A DNA stretch of 64,000 nucleotides. Origin: Hymenobacter sp. BT559. GTDB lineage: Bacteria; Bacteroidota; Bacteroidia; Cytophagales; Hymenobacteraceae. This document shows positions 58,620 through 64,000 of the stretch, one piece after another. Position 1 is the stretch's first letter; every line of letters starts with the position of its first letter. Location of the stretch: assembly GCF_016427535.1 (NCBI RefSeq), contig NZ_JAELXV010000001.1:1054001-1118000 (forward strand), written 5' to 3'. A model generated the notes under the pieces. It saw only the letters and a program-made list of their open reading frames with translations. It was not told the origin of the DNA and searched no databases. The translations under genes and the position numbers were made by a program.

Positions 58620-59618
58620 CTACACAGTTGCAACTACTGAGCGCGGTGCGGCGCGGCGGCCCCCAAAGGCGGCGGCACCTGCTCCTAGGCCCAGGCCCAG
58701 GGCCATCATCAGAGCAGCCTTAGAAAGGCCGGCAGCGGCTTTGTCGCCAGCTTCGCGGGCGGCGGCAGCAGCTTTTTCTTTTGCTTCGGCCAGCTGGGCC
58801 TGCGCTTTCTTGGCGGTGGCAATCCAGTTGTCTACAATTTGCTCCGACTCGGCGTGGCTCTTGCCTGTGCGCTTCATCACCACGTTTACGGCTGCGTCGC
58901 GGTCGGCGGCATTGCCAATACCGCGGGCCTGGTCGCCGAGGCGGTCAATGAGCTCATCGAAGTTGTCGTCGGCGGCTTGGGGGGTTGCGGCGCTGCGGCT
59001 AGCCTCATCTTTAGCCTCGCGGCCGGCAGTTTTAGCTTGGCTCTCCAGGTTTTCCGGACTCAACTCGGCTTTGCCGGTTTGGCGCAGCAGCTCGCGGGCT
59101 TCGCGCTTCACGTCGCCTAGGTCAATGCCCCGCTCTTTTAGCTCGTCCTTAATAGCTTCACCAGCCTTGGGGGCTACGGCGGCAAGGCCGCTGCCTACGC
59201 CCGACAGCGCCCGGCCAGCCACGCCTGTCACGCCACCGATGATGCGGCCCACGGCCGTGGTGAGCAAGTAAAAGGTGAACAGCGTTACTACTGACCACGT
59301 GAGCAGGCCGTGCAGTAGGCCATCGGTGGGGCGGGGCATGCCGGCCAGGCGGCCAGCTACCGAGGCCCCTAGGTACAGCGATACCAGCATGCTAACCACC
59401 CACCACACGGCCGCCCCGATGCCGATGCCGGCCATGGGGTCTTGCTCGGTGAGCGGGTCGATGGTGCCTAAGCCAATGCCCAAGCCCAGCAGGCTCAGGG
59501 CTAATTGGATAACCAGCGCCAGTACGGTACCAGCCAAAATAGCGCCCCACGAAATACGCTTAGTAGCTACTGCTACCGGGGGCGTAGCAGAGGGGAGAAA
59601 GTCTGTGTGCGGTGTCAT
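58620..59618 (-). CDS. Multi-pass membrane protein with a long helical tail, unknown function
   Basis: A 332-residue protein. It has at least three membrane helices (ISWGAILAGTVLALVIQLAL, IGAAVWWVVSMLVSLYLGAS, SVVTLFTFYLLTTAVGRIIG) in residues 23-135. It then has a long charged Ala/Glu/Lys region (about 150-300, with GIDLGDVKREARELLRQTGK, ESEQIVDNWIATAKKAQAQL and AEAKEKAAAAAREAGDKAAA) predicted as helices, and a last short helix (ALMMALGLGLGAGAAAFGG). I do not recognise it with certainty. It is similar in layout to stress-induced membrane proteins with CsbD/LEA-like tails. Confidence 0.7.
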   Translation of the reverse strand: MTPHTDFLPSATPPVAVATKRISWGAILAGTVLALVIQLALSLLGLGIGLGTIDPLTEQDPMAGIGIGAAVWWVVSMLVSLYLGASVAGRLAGMPRPTDGLLHGLLTWSVVTLFTFYLLTTAVGRIIGGVTGVAGRALSGVGSGLAAVAPKAGEAIKDELKERGIDLGDVKREARELLRQTGKAELSPENLESQAKTAGREAKDEASRSAATPQAADDNFDELIDRLGDQARGIGNAADRDAAVNVVMKRTGKSHAESEQIVDNWIATAKKAQAQLAEAKEKAAAAAREAGDKAAAGLSKAALMMALGLGLGAGAAAFGGRRAAPRSVVATV

Positions 59619-59934
59619 AATCTTTTAAAAAAGAGTGAATGTGACGTGGCTGACCAGTGGCCGCCATTGTAAAAAATGAAGACTAAATAGTCTTATGGAG
59701 TAGTGCGAATACGGCGATAAGCTGAACAGGTTAATAAAAAATATAAAAAAGCTCTGCGCATAGGTGGCTGATTGAGTAATAACTAAGGGTTGCTACGGTG
59801 GAGCAAGCGCTATTCGGCGCAGCAGCTACTTGCCCTGTGCAGATGGATGCTGCCTGCCGCCGCACAAGCCAAAAGCCCGCGCCATAGCCGCGCCGCGTCG
59901 GCGGGCGTAAATTTGACGGCTTTACTTCTTCGCC
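59619..59934. other. 316-bp intergenic region
   Basis: Divergent promoters for the membrane protein (minus) and dnaG (plus). The 59640-59760 part is AT-rich. A TAAATTTG box (59908-59915) lies 19 nt before the dnaG GTG. No gene seen. Confidence 0.5.
59908..59915 (+). promoter_or_regulatory. Candidate -7 box (TAAATTTG) for dnaG
   Basis: TAAATTTG matches TAnnTTTG 19 nt before the GTG start of dnaG. A -33 element is not evident. Confidence 0.4.
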
Positions 59935-62016
59935 GTGGCCCGCATTCCGAAAGACATTATTGACCAGATATACCACACCGCCGATATCCTGGAGGTAGTG
60001 GGCGACTACGTGCCCCTCAAGCGCAACGGGCAGAATTACTGGGCCTGCTGCCCCTTTCATAACGAGAAGTCGCCTTCGTTTTCGGTAGCGCCGGCCAAGG
60101 GCTTCTACAAGTGTTTTGGCTGCGGCAAGTCGGGCAACGTCGTCAACTTCGTGATGGACGTGGAGGGTAGCAGCTACCCCGAAGCCCTGCGCGCCCTGGC
60201 CAAAAAGTACGGCATCGCCATCCCCGAAGAGGAGGAGCGCACGCCCGAGGAGCAGCTGCGCCAAAACGAGCGCGACTCGCAGTACATCGTCAGCAATTGG
60301 GCTAAAGACCATTACCACCGTCTGCTCCAAAACACCGACGAGGGCATGGGTGTGGGCTATGCCTACCTTAAGGAGCGCGGCCTGAACCTAGGGACTATCC
60401 AAACCTTCGAGCTGGGCTACTCGCTCGACCAATGGGACGACCTGCTGAAAGCCGCCGAAAAAGCTGGCCATCAGCTCAAGTACCTCGAAAAAACGGGCCT
60501 CGTAGTGCAGCGCCAAGACGACCAGGGCCACGACACCGGCCGGCGCTACGACCGGTTCCGGGGCCGCGTCATGTTCCCGATTCACAACGTGAGCGGGCGC
60601 GTGGTGGGCTTCGGGGCGCGCACCCTGAAGCGCGACGACAAAATGGCGAAGTACTTGAACTCGCCTGAGTCGGACATCTACCACAAGTCGGATGTGCTCT
60701 ACGGCTTGTTTCAGGCGCGGCAGGCCATTCGGCACGAAGAGCTGTGCTACCTCGTGGAGGGCTACCTCGATGTGCTGAGCCTGCACCAGGGCGGCATCAA
60801 AAACGTGGTGGCCTCGTCAGGTACCTCGCTCACCGAAGGCCAGATTCGCCTCATCAAGCGCTACACCGACAACGTGACGGTGCTGTACGATGGCGACGCG
60901 GCCGGCATCAAGGCCAGCTTGCGCGGCATCGACCTGCTGCTCGAAGGTGGCCTGAACGTGCGCGTGGTGCTCTTCCCCGATGGCGACGACCCCGACAGCT
61001 ACATCCGCAAGGTAGGCGACCAGCGCTTTGCCGACTACGTCGAAAACCAGAGCCAAGACTTCATTGCCTTCAAAACCACGCTGGTGGCCCGCGAAGCCAG
61101 CGCCGACCCCATTAAGAAGGCCGAGGCCATTCGGGAGGTGCTGCAAAGTATTGCCAAAGTGCCCGATGGCCTTAAGCGCCAAGTGTTTTTGCAACAGACG
61201 GCAGTAACGTTCGGCTTTGATGAGCAGGTGATTATCACCGAATACAACAAACTCCTCAAAACTCCGGCCTCCAGTAGGAGTAGCTCGCCGCCGCCCGCCC
61301 CATCCGCGCCCAGCACGCCGCCCTCGCGCCCAGCCGATTCCCCCTCGGCCCTGGCCGCCGCCAACCCGCGTCCCCTCACGCCCGAGGAGGAGATTGAGAT
61401 GGCCATGTACGGGGCCACTCACGGCTCGGAAGAGGAAGCATCGCAGCTGGCTGGCCCCACGGCGGGCCTGGCCGAATTGGCCGCCCCGCTCGATGTGCTA
61501 ACCCAGTGCGAGCAGGCCGTGTTGCGCCTGCTGGTGCTGTATGGTCCGCACGAGGTGCAGCCCGAGGTGTCGGTAGCGCACTATCTGCTGAGCCAGCTCG
61601 ATGGCACGCCCCTGCAAAACCCGCTCTACGCTCGCCTCTGGGCCGAGTGCCGCGAAGCCTTTTTGCAAGGCCAGCTGCCCGACCTGCGCCTGCTGGCCCA
61701 CCACGAAGACGCGGCCATCCGCAGCCTGCTGGCCGACTTTGCCACCGAGCGCTACGACCTCAGCCCCAACTGGCGCATCAAGGACATCTACGTGCCCACC
61801 GAGTTGAACCTCATTCAGCTAGCCTGCGACAACGCCATCCTGCGCCTGAACAAGTGCCACGTGCAGCGCGAGCGCCAGCAGTGCCTAACCCAGCTACAAG
61901 ACAACCAACTCGATAGCAACGAGCAGCTGAACGTGTTGCTGCGTTATAATGAGCTAACTAAGCTCGACGGCCAGCTGGCGCAGATGCTAGGTACGGTGGT
62001 GGCCAGAAATTCATAA
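59935..62016 (+). CDS. dnaG: DNA primase
   Basis: A 693-residue RNA polymerase that makes replication primers. The CHC2 zinc finger is CPFHNEKSPSFSV with YKCFGCGKSGN (Cys39, His42, Cys60, Cys63). The RNAP basic part has RFRGRVMFPIHNVSGRVVGF and GARTLKRD. The TOPRIM domain has VEGYLDVLSLHQGG (Glu, about residue 270) and VLYDGDAAGIKASLRGIDLL (DxD, about 318). After a Pro/Ser-rich linker (SSSPPPAPSAPSTPPSRP, about 447-464), the C-terminal part binds the DnaB helicase. The start is GTG; MARIPKDIIDQIY is the family N-terminus. The HEAT-like gene follows 21 nt downstream. Confidence 0.97.
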   Translation: MARIPKDIIDQIYHTADILEVVGDYVPLKRNGQNYWACCPFHNEKSPSFSVAPAKGFYKCFGCGKSGNVVNFVMDVEGSSYPEALRALAKKYGIAIPEEEERTPEEQLRQNERDSQYIVSNWAKDHYHRLLQNTDEGMGVGYAYLKERGLNLGTIQTFELGYSLDQWDDLLKAAEKAGHQLKYLEKTGLVVQRQDDQGHDTGRRYDRFRGRVMFPIHNVSGRVVGFGARTLKRDDKMAKYLNSPESDIYHKSDVLYGLFQARQAIRHEELCYLVEGYLDVLSLHQGGIKNVVASSGTSLTEGQIRLIKRYTDNVTVLYDGDAAGIKASLRGIDLLLEGGLNVRVVLFPDGDDPDSYIRKVGDQRFADYVENQSQDFIAFKTTLVAREASADPIKKAEAIREVLQSIAKVPDGLKRQVFLQQTAVTFGFDEQVIITEYNKLLKTPASSRSSSPPPAPSAPSTPPSRPADSPSALAAANPRPLTPEEEIEMAMYGATHGSEEEASQLAGPTAGLAELAAPLDVLTQCEQAVLRLLVLYGPHEVQPEVSVAHYLLSQLDGTPLQNPLYARLWAECREAFLQGQLPDLRLLAHHEDAAIRSLLADFATERYDLSPNWRIKDIYVPTELNLIQLACDNAILRLNKCHVQRERQQCLTQLQDNQLDSNEQLNVLLRYNELTKLDGQLAQMLGTVVARNS

Positions 62017-62037
62017 TTCACGCAGCAAGTAATACTA

Positions 62038-64000
62038 ATGGCGCCTGCTACGCTCTTGGCCGAACTAGAAACGGCTACCTACGACAGCCGGGTGCAGCGC
62101 ATGGTGGCACTGGGGCGGCAGTCTCGCACCGATGCGGACGCGGCGGCCGTGCTGCAAACGTTCGCGGCTGGCGGCTTTTACGAACGCCAAATGGCCCTGT
62201 TGGCCAGCTACGGCAGTGGTGATGGCACGCCCGTAGTGGCCGCGCTGGCCGACCCTTCACGGCTACTGCGCGGCTTGGCAATCAGCCTGGTAGCTAAGGT
62301 TTGTACCGATGAGCAGGCGCGGGCAGCGTTTGGGAGCATTACGCGCAAAGCCCAACCTAAGCTGCTACGCAACCTGCGGCAGCGCAAGCGGCGGACCGTG
62401 GTAGATGCGGTGCTAATAGAGCTGGCCGACCACGCTGACGAGCGACTGGCGATGTTCCTGTATTTTGGCACTGGGGCCGTGGTAGAAAAATACGTGGCCG
62501 CCGTGCTGCCACGCTGGGGCGCCGACGATTGGCGGCGGCTGGCAAAGTACCACCCAGCCATTGCCTTTACGCAGTTGCACAATCAGCAGCGCACCCAAAC
62601 GGCCCCCGATGCCCGGCTGCTATACCACATAAACGCGGTGCTGCCCGCGTTGGCCGAGCGCCAGCCCGACCACGCCCTCGCGCTGGTGCGTGGGCTGCTG
62701 CATCACGAGGCGCCGGCCCGCATCCATCTGCATCCGGTGGCCCAGCGCCGCCCTAGCGAAGTGGCAGAGCTGCTGCTAGCGCACGAAGACGGCGCCGCGG
62801 CCCGCCTCGACCTCAGCCGGCTCGCGCATCGCATCCCCGAAGCCCAGCTGCTGGCCGTATTGCAGTACCGCCCCGCCCTCGTGCCCGACCGCGAAACCTG
62901 GCTGCGTCGCGTGGCACCCGCAGTGCGCCGCGCCGCGTTTGGGGTGGCCGGCAATGGGTGGCGCAATGCCGAAGGCGTGGTGCCAGCCGCCATGGTGGCG
63001 CTGCTACCTAGCGGGGTGCGCGAGGCCGAAGCCCGCCGCCACCTCGCCTTGCCTGCACTGGCGGCGCGGCCGACCGTGCGGCTGCCCTACGCGGCTTTTT
63101 TGGCCTGGGAGGAAGCTCGCGCGGTGCTCGACCCCTTCGTGCGCAATCCCGATGCCGAGCTGCGCACCGTAGCGCTAGCCGTGCAAATCGGGGTGGCTCG
63201 CTACCACCGCGCCCAGCTGCCGGCGGCGCTGGCCCTGGTGCGCGCCCGCGCCAATGAGCAAGACCCGGTGCGGCAAGCCATGCTGGCTGCGCTGGCTAGC
63301 CTGCCCCCCTCGCGCTGGCAAGAAACCCACCTAGAAGACTTAAGCCAACTTATTTGCGATGCTCTAAACGCCGCTGACTTGTCGCCCGCCACTGCTCGCG
63401 AAGCCGAATTATTGGTAGTAGCGCTGGTGCCACACTACCCCGAGTGGGCCGCGGCGTGGCTGGGCGAGCTGGTGAGGTCGCGGGGGCAAGTGTATTTTGC
63501 CTCGCTAGGCGACCGGCTGACCGATGCCGACGTGCAGCGCATTGCGCCGGCCCTACTGCCCGTGCTGCAAGCCTGGGCCACCCGCGAGCGAGAGTCGCTG
63601 CTAGTGCGAGCGGCCACTAGCCTGGGCCGGCGGCTGCGCGTATTTGACAAATTGGTTGACCTCTTGGAGCGCGTGCTCATGACGACGCGGCAAGACTACG
63701 TGGCCTCGCAGATTTTGCAGCTGCTGGCCCAGCACCGGCCCAACCGCTTCACCACCCTCGTGCCGGCCCTGCTGGCTAGCGACCCCAGCATAGGCACGCT
63801 GCCAGTGGTATACTCCTATTTGCACCGTCGGCGACAAGATTTACTTACGCCTTTCCTAGGGCAGCAAGCCTATAAAGGTCGGTTTTCGACCGGTAAAACG
63901 CGCTTTGTGCTGCCCTTGCTCACTGGCTTCTACCGCTGGACTCCGTCGCAGCAACGCCTCTTTGCCGATACGCTTACCCAGGTGACGCAAGACGCGCAGC
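62038..64000 (+). CDS. Large HEAT-like repeat protein, 3' end outside window
   Basis: At least 654 residues, with the frame open to the window edge. It begins MAPATLLAELETATYDSRVQ and shows a repeated helical pattern. Examples are VVAALADPSRLLRGLAISLV (about 62-81), RRTVVDAVLIELADHADERL (about 120-139), DPVRQAMLAALASLPPSRW (about 408-426) and ESLLVRAATSLGRRLRVFDKL. This suggests a solenoid of HEAT-like units, a protein-interaction scaffold. No catalytic motif is seen. It starts 21 nt after dnaG, so it is probably co-transcribed. Confidence 0.65.
   Translation, partial: MAPATLLAELETATYDSRVQRMVALGRQSRTDADAAAVLQTFAAGGFYERQMALLASYGSGDGTPVVAALADPSRLLRGLAISLVAKVCTDEQARAAFGSITRKAQPKLLRNLRQRKRRTVVDAVLIELADHADERLAMFLYFGTGAVVEKYVAAVLPRWGADDWRRLAKYHPAIAFTQLHNQQRTQTAPDARLLYHINAVLPALAERQPDHALALVRGLLHHEAPARIHLHPVAQRRPSEVAELLLAHEDGAAARLDLSRLAHRIPEAQLLAVLQYRPALVPDRETWLRRVAPAVRRAAFGVAGNGWRNAEGVVPAAMVALLPSGVREAEARRHLALPALAARPTVRLPYAAFLAWEEARAVLDPFVRNPDAELRTVALAVQIGVARYHRAQLPAALALVRARANEQDPVRQAMLAALASLPPSRWQETHLEDLSQLICDALNAADLSPATAREAELLVVALVPHYPEWAAAWLGELVRSRGQVYFASLGDRLTDADVQRIAPALLPVLQAWATRERESLLVRAATSLGRRLRVFDKLVDLLERVLMTTRQDYVASQILQLLAQHRPNRFTTLVPALLASDPSIGTLPVVYSYLHRRRQDLLTPFLGQQAYKGRFSTGKTRFVLPLLTGFYRWTPSQQRLFADTLTQVTQDAQ

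Noticed and set aside
1..64000. tRNA, rRNA, CRISPR or prophage signals
   Set aside because: No tandem short repeats with unique spacers, no cloverleaf-like runs that I could support, and no phage genes were seen.

Overview
The window is a chromosomal, high-GC (about 60-65 %) Bacteroidota segment, most like Hymenobacter or a close relative. The evidence is: CarboxypepD_reg-type TonB-dependent receptors, a type IX secretion (T9SS) sorting tail on a discoidin protein, families found mainly in Bacteroidota (DUF4296, a DUF6728-like peptide, DUF4241), the long form of IspG with an inserted domain, short TAnnTTTG -7 promoter boxes, and almost no Shine-Dalgarno sequences. I see no CRISPR array, prophage, complete insertion sequence, rRNA or tRNA.

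Layout. 1-10 kb (mostly minus strand): a truncated outer-membrane receptor, an O-methyltransferase, a stand-alone SRA-domain (modified-base reader) protein coupled to an M16 peptidase, an M1 aminopeptidase, a GT9 glycosyltransferase, a macro-domain protein and malate dehydrogenase. 10-17 kb: a secreted unknown, a full TonB receptor with a 720-bp AT-rich upstream region, then PseB and a group-1 glycosyltransferase (surface glycan synthesis). 17-26 kb: ffh, convergent ppk1 and ppx (polyphosphate metabolism) sharing a 28-bp-stem terminator, and a 1246-residue fusion of a degenerate metallophosphoesterase, a possible kinase-like centre and an outer-membrane barrel. 26-35 kb: DUF4241, a zinc-less sirtuin, a DUF58/BatD-like pair, DUF4296, CsaA, DUF922, a MATE pump, EgtD, TerC and a dolichol-phosphate-mannose-synthase-like GT2. 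35-40 kb: protoporphyrinogen oxidase divergent from a GmhB-like phosphatase, an SDR, and overlapping folE/queD. 40-50 kb: small unknowns, a D-2-hydroxyacid dehydrogenase, a PAS-only protein, a quinone oxidoreductase, a TlpA-like thioredoxin, ispG, an unusually AT-rich membrane ORF, a SnoaL-like protein and a PhyH dioxygenase. 50-64 kb: MmcQ/YjbR, the T9SS discoidin protein, rlmF, leuS with an AT-rich internal segment, an LEA-14-like lipoprotein, a membrane protein, dnaG and a large truncated HEAT-like protein.

Most genes are housekeeping or envelope genes in short operons rather than one pathway. The unusual signals are at the DNA level. (1) The palindrome CCTAGG occurs roughly five times more often than composition predicts, in genes (often as Leu-Gly) and in the arms of intergenic hairpins. 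(2) A family of inverted repeats built on GTCATGCTGAGCTTGTCGAAGC is scattered between genes. (3) Short AAATCCGTTTGAATCTGCG-type and ATGAGCAAT-type repeats sit at gene edges; one is read in frame inside hemG. (4) Several -7 boxes lie 3-6 nt from a start codon, implying leaderless mRNAs, including a fully symmetrical divergent pair. The strongest protein-level candidates for new biology are the pseudophosphatase/kinase-like/barrel fusion, the solo SRA protein, and the mosaic leuS.
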